Notes under the pieces: generated by a model
What the model saw: the letters and a program-made list of their open reading frames with translations, nothing else
Told to the model about the DNA's origin: nothing
Database searches by the model: none
In this document: one piece after another, positions 26,525 to 36,815 of the stretch
Position numbering within the stretch: the stretch's first letter is position 1
Layout of the letters: each line of letters starts with the position of its first letter
Position numbers and translations under genes: made by a program
Assembly: GCA_008638375.1 (NCBI GenBank)
Contig: CM018052.1
Coordinates: forward strand, 27,238,045 to 27,302,044
Length of the DNA stretch: 64,000 bases
Reading direction: 5' to 3'
Source of the DNA: Nyssa sinensis
Taxonomy: Eukaryota; Streptophyta; Magnoliopsida; Cornales; Nyssaceae

Positions 26525-26974
26525 TTTAGCGACGCACACAATGCGTCGCTAAAAACTAAGAAATTAATTTATAGCGACACTTCAAATTCGTCGCTAAATA
26601 TTAGAATTTGGGACGCACAAAGTGAGCGTTGCTAAAAGATACCATTTGCGATGCACACAGTGAGCGTCGCTAAAAGATACCATTAGCGACGTACAACGAG
26701 CGTCGCTAATAGTAGCTTTTAGCGACGCACATTATGATCGTGTATAGTATTTGCGACGCTCAATCAAAATTATTAACGACGCACAGTGAGCGTCGCTAAT
26801 AGTTACCTTTAGTGACACAAAGGGATGTGTGTGTCGCCAATAATATTAGTGACGCGACTATTTGCGACGTTTTTAGCGACGCCCCTTTGTGCGTCGCAAA
26901 AGCTCTTTAGTGACGCATTTTTCCACTATTAGTGACACACGCGTGCATCGCTAATAATGCCTTTTCTTGTAGTG
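26525..26974 (+). repeat. Right subterminal repeats and terminal inverted repeat of CACTA 1
   Basis: About ten copies of TTAGCGACGCAC with inverted partners GCGTCGCTAA, many forming short hairpins such as TTAGCGACGCACACAATGCG followed by TCGCTAA. The terminus is TTCTTGTAGTG. Confidence 0.85.
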
Positions 26975-26977
26975 AAA

Positions 26978-28107
26978 TCAGTCTCTAGACCAAATGGTGC
27001 CACTCGTACTTCATTAGCAATAACAACATTTGGTCTCTCTAAACCCCTTGTAGATAGCTCTTGGACATGCAGAAAACTAATGGGATTGAGAGATGTTTTT
27101 AAATCTTGTCTTAGCTATAGGATTGGGAATGGCCAGAATATCTTCTTATGGTATGATGCTTGGCATCTTGTCAGTCCTTTGCTTGATGTTTTTGGAGCTC
27201 GAATCCTTAGAGATTTTGATAGTAACCACACTGCCAAGCTCTGTTCTATTATTGATGGCAGCTCTTCGAAATGGCCCTCCTACCCATCTTTTCCCTCAGT
27301 GGAGTTGTAGAGTCTCACCACTGATTCCCTAACCCTCAATTGCTCAATCCCAGATTCCATCATTTGGTCCCTCAACTCAGATGGTATTTTCTCATCAAAA
27401 TCTACTTGGCATCATCTTAGTGGGTAGCTTCCCCTTATTGACTGGCACTACCTTGTTTGGCCTTCGATTGTATTCCTAAACACTTTCTTATTATGGCTTA
27501 TTTGTAGGGACAAAATGACTACCAGAGATAGGATTATTAAATATGGTAGCCCTTCTTCCCCCCCATATGCCTCTTTTGCTCCCTATGCAATTAATCTAGT
27601 GACCACCTCCTTTTCTCTTGCCCTTTCTCTAATGAGATATGGAAGAGTTTCCCCAAGCTCTGCCTTGTGTCTAGATCCCATGCTAATTAGAGCTCTAAGC
27701 TTTTTCGGGCCATTAGAAACATGAAAGGGAAAACTTTCCTCAAAAAAATACTGAGACTCAATCTTGCCTCAACTGTTTACCGCATATGTAAAGAGCGAAG
27801 CAATAAACTTTGAAAGGGTCAAGCCACAAACCACCAGAGCATCATCAATCAGTTTATCTCTGTTGTTCAGTTCAAAGTCTCCTCTTGGAAGGATATTCCT
27901 AAGTGTCAGAATTTAGAGATAAACATGCACTATAACCTCTCACGGGTTCTCTTTACTTCTTATTAGCTTTAGTTTGATATGGTTTTAGATCTTTTATCCT
28001 CTTGATTGAGCCTGCTCTCCTCTATCTTTCTTTTCTTTTCTTCTTCCCCTTGTTGTTTCTATTTTTTTCCTTGGGCTTGCCCCTTAATAAATTCTTAATT
28101 ACCCAAA
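26978..28107 (+). pseudogene. LINE ORF2 remnant (second part) and 3' untranslated region
   Basis: Continuation of the LINE at 14385-16845 after the CACTA element. It encodes SSWTCRKLMGLRDVFKSCLS and YRIGNGQNIFLWYDAW (27055-27170), the conserved region after plant L1 reverse transcriptase, then a decayed zinc-binding RVT region (RDKMTTRDRIIKYG, 27505-27550) whose cysteines are mostly lost. The 3' untranslated region is G/T- and pyrimidine-rich and ends TTAATAAATTCTTAATTACCCAAAAAA. Confidence 0.85.
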
Positions 28108-28332
28108 AAATCATTTTAATGTGGAGTTGTTAATGTTCTATTTTAGTTTCCTTATTGAAACTCCTTTAATATTGTTAAGAAATTTTCATGTGAACTGTGA
28201 TTGCTTTTCGGAGGCAGTGGCAGGGTACATAGACAGGATTAGGGTTGGGGTAGACTCTACGGGGCGGGGAATATAAACGGGGTCAGGGTTACGGAAGAGA
28301 GACCCCACCTTGTTACCATTCCTAATTACAAG

Positions 28333-29200
28333 ATTGAAAAATATCAATCAGGGAGCGCACTTTTCTTACTAGAGTTTAAGAATCGATTAGGATTGACTAG
28401 ATGGACTTTCATTTGGTGACCTTGAGCTTTTACTTAAAGTCGAACCTCGACTTAAACTTGTACTAGGTTGGTTTCTTGTATCTTCTTCAGCTGGTATACG
28501 TTCAAGAGGCTTGAATATTTTTTCTCATTGAGAAGGATTATCATCCCACTTCCATGTTACTGCCTCGTCAAAGATCACATCTCGAGATGTCACAAACTCA
28601 TTTGTTTCTGGATTGAGAAAGTGATATCCTTAGATTTATCACTATATCCAATAAAGATATATTTTTAAATTTTCTTATCAAACTTTTCTCTTTTTTGTGA
28701 GGGAATGAGAGTATATGTGATACACCCGAACACTTTGAGAAGATCCATTTTTAGTTTTCACCCATGCCAAGCTTTATAAGGTGTCTTGTTCAAAACTGCC
28801 TTTGTAGGTGATTGATTGAGAATATAGACTGATGTATTGACTACTTCACCCTATAACTTCTTTGGAAGCCCTTTTCCTTTCTGCATATTCCTCGTCATTT
28901 TTTACAATTGTTTGATTCTTCCGCTCATGTACACCGTTTTGTTGAGGAGTGTGCAAAATTGTGAGTTGCCTCCGAAGGCCTTCATATTTGTAGTGTTTCT
29001 AGAATGGAATATAGATGAATTCTCCACCACGATCAGTTATGAGAGTCTTGAATAGTCTGTCGCTCTATCTTTCAACAAATGCTTTGGATTGTAGAGACCA
29101 AAGGCTTCTAATTTTCACCCGAGAAAATAAATCCACATCATTCTTATAAAGTCATTAATAAGAAGAAGAAAATATCTTATGTTTCCCTTGGGCCTAGAAG
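28333..29200 (-). pseudogene. Copia B: integrase part (right of the hAT insertion)
   Basis: On the - strand, from 29200 leftward: YFLLLINDFIRM (start of the integrase core), ITDRGGEFIYIPF, LHTPQQNGVHERKN with the catalytic Glu, and LKVFGCITYTLIPSQKREKF, the usual integrase C-terminal sequence, followed by TRSL-type linker sequence (VRSLIDIF) up to 28333. It continues without a gap into the Copia remnant at 11855-10398 when the hAT element is taken out. Multiple stops are present. The right border coincides with the truncated CACTA 2 fragment. Confidence 0.88.
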
Positions 29201-29204
29201 TAAT

Positions 29205-30574
29205 GTAAAAAATGCTAATTGAAATGCAAGAAGAGGTATTGCCAACATTTTTAGGCATTCCAAACTCAATGGTAGAGTTCGATTGGAGAAATTAGATCCT
29301 GAAATATATGAACAAACAAACTAGACTAATTCTAAATAAGTCCTAAAGAGTTAATTAACCTACCAAATGAACTCTAATGACTATGTGGGCACCCACCCTA
29401 TGGTTTCTCGACGTGCCAAACTCAACGATATAAGGGCTACCAAACTTCCCTTAATGATATACAAGGTACCCAAAGTATAGATACGCAAAATTTCTAATTT
29501 CCAAATTTCTCTTAATGATATACGAGCTACCAAATAGAATGGGAAATAATAGAAAAGGGCATACTCAACATTGATGGATGCTCTGGATCTAATGGTGAGG
29601 TCTGATTGAGCATCCGGGAATCTGAAGATGGTCCCATATGAAAGTGTAAAATTATAAAAATACCCCTAAACCAAAAGTAAGCCTCAAGAAGGCTAATTAA
29701 AATCCGAAAAAAGCTTAAGTTTAGTATTTTCAACATTCCAAACCCAATGATGATTTCCGTTTGGGAAAAGTAGAACTCTAAAACAAATTATAAAATGATA
29801 AATAAGTCCTTAAGACTTTAAGCTACTTGAAGAGTACAAGAAGTATAGAGGGACCTACGTTGCCTCATTTGTGCATCGGGACCTGCTTTTCTCCTTTGTT
29901 TTTTTTTTTCTTTTCCCAAACATCTATAGTTACATTTTTTAAGACAATTTTTAATTTTTGTATTTATTGAGATGATTGTAATTAATTACATATATATTTA
30001 TATATGAATGCATTTCTCTTTTAATATATTCATTTTATAATGTTTGGAATTATTTTATATAAGGATGATTGATACATGTTTTAAACAGGAATAAAACACA
30101 AAAGGGGAAAAGTTAGGTCCAAAACATGACAAAAAATAAAAACAATAAAAAAACTTTTAGCGACGCACAGAAGGCGTCGCTAAAAGTCCCACATATTAGT
30201 TTTAGCGACGCTTCACGGTCGTCGCTAAGAACACATTATTAGCGACACACAAAGTTCGTCGGTAAAGCTGTATAATCATTCCAATAACACACTTTTTGCG
30301 ACACCATCTGTACGTCGCTAATAATATACTATTAGCGACACCCATCTCATGCGTTGCTAATAATATACAATTAGCGGCACCTAATAAATTCTCTATACAT
30401 AGCATTTGCGATACCACACCCGATTAGTCGCTAATAGTCACTATTAGCGATGCATATTCTTGTGCATGCCGCTAATAATATTAGTGACATGATTATTAGA
30501 GACCCCTATGGCGACATAAAATTGTGCATCGCTAATACTCTTTAGAAACGCTAATAGTACCATTTGTTGTAGTA
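29205..30574 (+). mobile_element. CACTA 2: 3' fragment related to CACTA 1
   Basis: The end is CCATTTGTTGTAGTA, one base away from the CACTA terminus. From 29870 rightward it tracks the 3' region of CACTA 1 (shared words GCATCGGGAC, ACATTTTTTAAGACAAT/GAGACAAT, TTAAACAGGAATAAAA), then the TTAGCGACGC/GCGTCGCTAA hairpin repeats (30158-30560). The left part (29205-29850) contains diverged repeats: the block near 29207-29358 resembles 29684-29835. This corresponds in position to the 160-bp array of CACTA 1. The left terminus and the genes are missing, so the element is truncated. Confidence 0.78.
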
Positions 30575-31387
30575 TGCACTAATGTTTTAAGGACCCTCTA
30601 GACTCAAAAATGAAGTTTGTTTAGACAAATGAAGTATCGAACTATATGCGACACACAAATGGTAAAATCACTAAAAATTCCCGTAAGGGTTAAGTAAGCC
30701 AACAAGAAGCACTAAGAATTGTTTGGAACCCTAAATAGAGAACCTAAGAGAATCCTAAATAGTAAGAGTAAGTTCATAAAGGAATTAGGTATTAAGTAGG
30801 ATGATACTTTAATTTAGGCTATGATAAGTAGTAATAAAGTATCCATGTGTGTTTATCCATGATTTATGGTCATTAGCAAGGAAATGAAGATGAGTTGATC
30901 AGTAAAACACGTCTATAAGCAAGTAACTTTGGACTCTGGGTCATAAGTGAGTAAACTTGAACCTTGAACTGGTGCTAATTCTATCCACATTCCAAATAAC
31001 TGTTTGTTATGAACTCTATATTTTTTTTATCCAGTTTGCAAAGATTCTATTCTGCTTAAAAAGCATGATTATTACTTAACTCTACCATGTGTTATGTAAC
31101 ATCTGGATAACCAAAATATCTGTATTTGCTAAATTTGATTTTGAATGTCATCTGTTAGAACTTACTAGAACTACATCAGAAACAATCTCCCGGCGAGCCT
31201 TTGTAATCTGAGAGCTCTAAATTGCAAGTGCCCTGTAGATTTTGAAGAAAATGAAGCCCACCTTTAACAATGGTGATGCCTCTATCTACCGTGAATCAAC
31301 AACACTTGCATACTTTTATTACACTAGGTGTATTGATTGCTAAGAAGGGGTTTGTTCTCTATGGTGCACATTGAACATACAATATTT

Positions 31388-31441
<54 letters not shown>

Positions 31442-32614
31442 TTTTTTCTTCCAACTAGGAAGAGCATGGAGTTCCAAGGAGACAACTCATCCTTTAAACT
31501 GCTTTAGGTCTCCTTCTTGACTGACCTCAGCATTTTCACTTACAAATTACACCTAGAATTACAATCTAGATAAAGCACAATAAGTCTTAACACCTACATA
31601 TATAAATACACACACATTTATATCTAGAGTAATGAAATTTTATAAATATAGTGTATGTAAAGAGAGAAAATAGAGGAGAGAATGGCGTAGGAAATAATCG
31701 CAAGATATCGTGGTTTTTATGAAATTGTAAATTTAACAGTTTAGGAAATTGTAATATTTTATAGTTTAGGAAATTGTAATGTTTTATAGTAATAGAAGTA
31801 ATGAGTTTTTAATCACCAGCTTTAAATAGTAGTGTTTTTTTACACATTTCTACTATCTTGAATTTTTTTTTTTACAATCCAACATGTGGCTCAAAGTAAA
31901 ATTATACGCTTTTGAATGGACTGAATAAAATGTTAAATTTCGTTGGGATGAAATTGTACTATTTTTATCAGTTTTTTTTTTTTTTTAAATTTCATATTCA
32001 ATATGAATCTTGTTGGATAGATTTCAATTTTTTGAATCCAAATATATAAATTGTATTAAAAATTGATTTATCAATTATAAGTTATTGAATTTTAAAGTTT
32101 TACAAAACTTTTTTAGGGTTGTTCCAGATTTTACGAGATTTCACACAAGGGGTTTTTTTAACATTGAATAATTAAAAAACTTTATGGGTTAATATGTTTG
32201 GATCTATACTAGATGATAATGTTAGTACTTTTCGTGAGCTGTTAGCCGAACGACCCAAAAAATATTATAGTTTTCACCTTTGTTTCTCTCGTACAAGTGG
32301 GACTTATCATCCCATGGAACCTACTATTGAGTATCACTTGGGTAAGAAGATGAGAAATAAAGGTGTGAAATAACATTGCTAAACAATCGAAACCATTATC
32401 TTTGTCATATAATTTTTCATTTGGTGGCTACTCCATTATTTAAGCAAAATCATTGTTAATCTTGAAACTAATTAGCTGAAATATACTTGTGAATAGATTT
32501 TAAACATAAAAGCACAACTTTTCATGTAATAAATAAATGACACATGTTATATACTGCAACTGAATATTTTTTTATAAATTATTTTAAAAAAATAAGAAGT
32601 TATATTACAAGAAT
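30575..32614. other. Spacer with a TA/GA microsatellite; no gene seen
   Basis: AT-rich DNA without recognisable protein or transposon signatures. A compound microsatellite (TA)n(GA)n lies at 31389-31437. Confidence 0.5.
31389..31437 (+). repeat. Compound (TA)n(GA)n microsatellite
   Basis: About 22 bp of TA repeats followed directly by about 27 bp of AG repeats. Confidence 0.92.
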
Positions 32615-32772
32615 GAAAAATGCTTGCGTCAGTCACGAGTATCTAACACTAGCGATCTGATTGGCACGTGCTTTATATACGCGTGCGTGGTCACATGAGA
32701 AATGGGCGTGTGTAATGCACGCGTCAATCAGATCGCGAGTGTGAATACTCGCGATTGATGCTAGCATTTCTC
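32615..32772. repeat. Fold-back element (158 bp, ~60-bp inverted arms)
   Basis: The left arm (ATGCTTGCGTCAGTCACGAG.., then GCGATCTGATTGGCACGTGC) and the reverse complement of the right arm (ATGCTAGCATCAATCGCGAG.., then GCGATCTGATTGACGCGTGC) match over most of their length, with a short GC-rich loop. It is notably GC-rich for its setting. No clear target duplication is seen. It is most likely a small miniature inverted-repeat element; a hairpin-forming RNA is also possible. Confidence 0.8.
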
Positions 32773-33691
32773 TAACAAAAATATTTGCATAAAAAATGAC
32801 CACACCTAACTAAAATTAACTAAATAATACATATAATAAATGAAATGTATAATAATTGCAAAACCCCTTTTGCAAATAACTTGGACCTCAATCATATGCC
32901 TAGTCACTAATGCATCTAACATCCTTGCACCATTGGTAGCAATGCACACTCGGTGGCAAAATTGATGCAACCCATTGCTGGTTTTTTCTTCAAACCAATT
33001 GACCCGTTCTCCACAGCCCTGGATTGAATCTAGAGAATTTGGACTCCTGAAAATTAACTTTTGTTTTCTTTAGTCGACTCCTATATTTTATTCCAATCAA
33101 GTCAGTGCTTGAATAGAAACAACATGCATGGTCTCTCCTCTCGCCTTTCTCTGTATTCAATTTTCAATGCCGCGTGGAATACAAGAATCTGAAGTTAAAT
33201 TTCAGTATGATATATAAGGATGCATGGAAAGTGCAGTTCTTCGGGTAACGTAGAAACTCAAAATTGCAACTTGACTCTAGAAACTAGCAGGAAAGAGCCT
33301 TGCCTTGCAGACTAAAATCTATTAAGTCTTGGTCAAGGTACGTATATATTACTTCTTGACAGAAAGAGTGATGGGTCCGATTACCCCAAAATTCCCTATT
33401 ATTCGAATCTCTAAAATCAAGAAATTTGTAACCCAAACGATCTTGAATGTCGTAAAATATTATTTTCAGCGACAGAGTAGTTACTAGAGACTTTTATAGC
33501 AGTTCCAAAATCAAAATATAGGAGAAAATTGATAGCCTTGGAGAGAAAGAGAGAGTGAGACGGACTTTTTGAACTTATATTCAGAAAGTCTTCAAATTAG
33601 AATAAGACTTTTAGAGTGTATATTTATATCACCAATTAAAGCGAATGTATATCCATATCACCAACTACAGTTGATAAAAAGATGATTTCCT
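32773..33691. other. Spacer containing a segment similar to the GLR upstream region
   Basis: Positions 32995-33205 resemble 5629-5775 just upstream of the GLR gene: shared words include CAATTGAC, GAATTTGGAC and CAATGCCGCGTG, in the same order and at similar spacing. No GLR exon follows here. The rest is AT-rich spacer without a gene. Confidence 0.4.
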
Positions 33692-33820
33692 AACCAACTT
33701 GGGTTAGCTCAGTTGGCCCCCCTGTCCTCTTTATTAGGAACATATTATGGGCTCAAATTTCACTCACTTCATTTGAGGATGTGATCCACTCAGTGATGGG
33801 CTGAGTTGACTTGTGTATCT
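33692..33820 (+). mobile_element. tRNA-derived SINE remnant (split by solo LTR 2)
   Basis: GGGTTAGCTCAGTTGGC at 33701-33717 is a polymerase III A box (TAGCTCAGTTGG), and GGGCTCAAATTTC at about 33749-33761 is a plausible B box about 33 bp later, the spacing of tRNA-derived SINEs. The tRNA-unrelated body is interrupted at 33821 by the solo LTR and may continue after 36815. A true tRNA gene is ruled out because no cloverleaf can be completed. Confidence 0.55.
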
Positions 33821-36698
33821 TGTCACACCCCGAATTTTTGTAAAGCCGAGGCGCGACTGACGAGACAGAAAATAAAATAAATAAAAGGACAAATGTAAAT
33901 AAATTCACTAAACATGCATCCATTCCCATCAATACATAAAATAACATAAAGTACATCCCATGAATACATCGTTTGCATGGTCATTCGGGCTTAAGCCCTT
34001 ACATCGCAAAAAATGCCCCAAGGGCCAAACATCTCCAAGCACTCTCCTCTATAAAGCATTACTGAAACTCATGTAGCTAGGGCGTCCTCATCTGTAATGT
34101 TGGTCCCACGAATGGGTCAACTCAACTGCTGGTATAATGTAGTGCTAATGCAAGAAATAAAGCTAAGGCGTGGCATGTGCAAAGTGTACATCTATATCTA
34201 AATGTCATTCAAAGCATCGCAGTAATATATGAGCGGTATGCATGACGCACCCATACACAACTCTATGCCATACCCATGTCTCATTTACGGGTACTCCCCG
34301 ATGGCATCGAAGTACCAATGCAATGGCCAATTTTGGGTTTTTCACCACAGGATCTACACCCTCATAATGCATAGCACCACGTGCTCAACTCACGCCATGT
34401 TCTCAAGGATTCACCATATGCCAATATGCTAATGTAATCTCAATGAACATGGTTTTTAATAATATAGCATTCTCGGACAATAACATATAAATCATCAGTC
34501 AGTTCCATATGTATGCATATCTCATGTATCCATATATCATAGCTCATGTTCTTCACTTTACTAAACTCTCAAAGAACGCAAGTAACACATAAACATGTGA
34601 ATAACCAACTTCAAATTATCAAGTAAACACATTCCAAATAAACACATAAATCATTCTAGTCATTCACAAAATATTCCTAACTTAACTTCATTTCTAACAT
34701 TAGCAAAACACCATACCTGTCGAGTTGGTCTCAACCCTAGTAAACCGTTCTCGCAAGGTGGTGGCTATCAATGGAAATGTAGAAGTCAGACGACCTTGTC
34801 CTTGCCTTTCGGTGTCCCTAAAACCATAAAATGTTACTCAGTCGGTCTATCGCTTGAATGATGCCATTAATCAAATTTTATGTCTTTATTTTATTAATTT
34901 CTACTTTGCTAAAATAAATTCTACAATTGGATCCGAAATGTCGAAGAAAATAGGTCTAGGCCTTTGTAGAAATTAATTTGGACGTTTGGTTTAAAAAGGG
35001 TAAAACGGTCATTTTGTACTTTCACGGGTTCCCATTTCTCGAGGCATTTTCTCATAAATCGGACTCCACAGTTGAGTCCGGAGTGTTCGAGATAATAATA
35101 TTTCACTATTTGTTTACTTAATTTGGAGTTCATTTGACTGTGTTTCAATTCAGGGGCATTTTGGTAATTTTAAAGGTTACTACGGATTTTTTACTTTTTA
35201 GGACCCCGTCTCGTAAAATGGACCTCACCATTGGCCTCATAATGGTCGAGATAGTCAAAATACACTAATGACTTGTCCCATTTGGACTCCAGGTTATTTT
35301 ATAATATTTAAATAATTAAATTAATTAAATTAACTAATTAATTAATTAATTTAATTAATATTTTATTAATATTTTATTCTGGTGGGTCAGTTTGTAATTT
35401 CTCAAAATTTTAGGGGTCAAAGTGGGATTTCTAAAAGTTCTGGGGTTAAAGTAAATTTCCCAAAAGTCCAAGGGTCAATTTGTAATTTTTCCAACTTCCT
35501 TATTCCCAATCTGGTTAACCAAACAGGGGCCAATCCAATAACAGGGATAGGATATCCCTGTTTCCAATTTAATTCAAATTTTTAATTTCCTAAACCTGTA
35601 GCCAAACAGTCCTATTCCCATTTTAATTTAAAACAATAGGGCGATACGTGGCAGGGGCGGATCGCCCAAGCCCGACCCGAACCCGAACCAGACTCGGACC
35701 CGACCCGGAACAGTGCCTCCTTCCCCGTTTTTCCGGTGAAGCTCCAGTAGGGTTCCGGCGCCTTCTTCGGCGCTGGTGAGATTTTTCCAACGACTTTTCA
35801 AAGTTTTAAAAATGCAGTTCTCTAGGGTTTTTCGTGTAGATTTCATCCCCACCCTTCATTTTTGATTTGGACCAATGGATTTGCACGAATAGAGGGTCAA
35901 CCCCTCGGTCAAACTTCTGGCCGATTCACTTTTCTCCATTTTCCCTCACTGGTTTTGGTTCATTCAAACTCCAAATGGCTTCTGCACCTTAGGGGGTTAT
36001 TTTCCCATCATCCTAATCTAATTTAACACATAAAATATCAAGCCAATCTCCCATGGCCGTGACCTATGACGTGCTTTTTCTCCCTTATTTTTCCCCCATT
36101 TTAATTGGTTTCTTTTGCAAAGTGTCCCATTTTTCATGCTCTTTAACATCCTATATACAAAATAAATTAATCATGCTAAATAGAATTCGGAATAGAAGAT
36201 GATTCACCTTGGTTTTTGGTTTCTCTCTCTAGCCGACCTCCCTTTCTCTCTCTTGCTTTGCTTCTGGTTCAAGCTCCTTCTTCTCCCTCTGTCTCTCAGT
36301 TTCTCTTTCTTGTCTTCCTCTCTTCACTCTCCTTTCCCACTCAACCGTGCACACAATGTATATATCACACAAATATATATGCACTACACCCTCTCTCTCT
36401 CTCTCTCTAAGACCAACCTACCCTCACTGTTCAGCCTGCACCCCCCATACCCTGAATCCCCACTTCTACACACAATTACACAAGCCTCACCCCTTTTGAG
36501 TGTGCAACACTCAACACAGACACACACACACATGGCACATACATCACACCCAGTGCACACATGCACTGATTTATATATATATATATATATACATATAATT
36601 ATACACACATACATGTATCACACACATGTATAATACTCACACATTTTACACATATATATATATACACATAATCTTATACACATTACATTCACACATCA

Positions 36699-36734
<36 letters not shown>

Positions 36735-36810
36735 TAAAAATAACTAATTAAATCAAAGAACAGGAAAATTTATTTATTCCAAAAAAAAAAAATTTTCCTG
36801 GTCTTTACAT
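33821..36810 (-). mobile_element. Solo LTR 2 (Ty3-type, 3.0 kb)
   Basis: Begins TGTCACACCCCGAATTT and ends GTCTTTACAT, with the duplication TATCT on both sides (33816-33820 and 36811-36815). It has the same family architecture as the copies at 19716 and 39887 and is closely similar to the latter over its whole length, including the GGGTTTTTCACCACAGGATC block, a TTAATTAA-rich stretch near 35310-35370, a GC-rich CCGACCCGAACC region near 35660, and CT then CA/TA microsatellites at the right. No internal domain or partner LTR is present. Minus orientation is inferred from the GGGGYGTGACA end. Open stretches inside (34229-34432, 36199-36633) are discussed elsewhere or are low-complexity. Confidence 0.9.
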
Positions 36811-36815
36811 TATCT

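Larger units (their letters stand above)
16846..26974 (+). mobile_element. CACTA (En/Spm) element 1, 10.1 kb including a solo LTR
   Basis: Begins CACTACAAGAAGTGGCAC and ends ..GCCTTTTCTTGTAGTG, a perfect terminal CACTACAAGAA inverted repeat. The 3-bp duplication AAA lies on both sides (16843-16845 and 26975-26977), and the LINE reading frame resumes after it. Inside are left subterminal repeats (16860-17110), a CT-rich leader-like region (17110-17420), a second CT-rich leader (18240-18480), a broken TNP1-like gene (19376-24664) split by a solo LTR, a ~160-bp tandem array (24763-26095) and right subterminal repeats (26525-26960). No TNP2 catalytic transposase is visible, so the element could move only if TNP2 came from elsewhere. 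Confidence 0.92.
12669..28107 (+). mobile_element. LINE-L1 element (nested in hAT), split by a CACTA element
   Basis: The parts run in + order: ORF1 with a DUF4283-type domain (13340-13560), ORF2 endonuclease (14385-15110), reverse transcriptase (15130-16845 and 26978 onward), zinc-binding C-terminal region (27490-27720) and a 3' untranslated region ending CTTAATTACCCAAAAAA near 28107. It is interrupted by the CACTA element at 16846-26974. The 5' limit is approximate: a weakly similar TTTTTATGAGGTTGTT (about 12653) and TTTTAATGTGGAGTTGTT (about 28112) might be a decayed target duplication. All reading frames are broken by stops. Confidence 0.8.
11856..28332. mobile_element. hAT-type (Ac-like) element inserted in Copia B, carrying nested insertions
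   Basis: Termini are TAGGGATGGAAAA at 11864 and ..TTACCATTCCTA ending at 28324, matching the hAT/Ac inverted-repeat pattern (YAGGGATG..). Flanking 8-mers ATCATAAG (11856-11863) and ATTACAAG (28325-28332) agree at 6 of 8 positions, the 8-bp duplication size of hAT elements. Joining the flanks restores a continuous Copia frame across the site (..DIFQSC then DVALFACEHPNFEE), independent proof that the block is an insertion. Outside the nested LINE only about 1 kb belongs to the hAT element: subterminal GGGT/GGGTTCGGG-type words near 11940 and 28220-28300, and no transposase. It is therefore non-autonomous. Confidence 0.8.

Noticed and set aside
33701..33760. tRNA gene
   Set aside because: A and B boxes are present but no cloverleaf or anticodon arm can be formed; a SINE remnant fits better.
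36199..36633. 144-codon open frame on the + strand
   Set aside because: The matching microsatellite zone of solo LTR 2; low-complexity.
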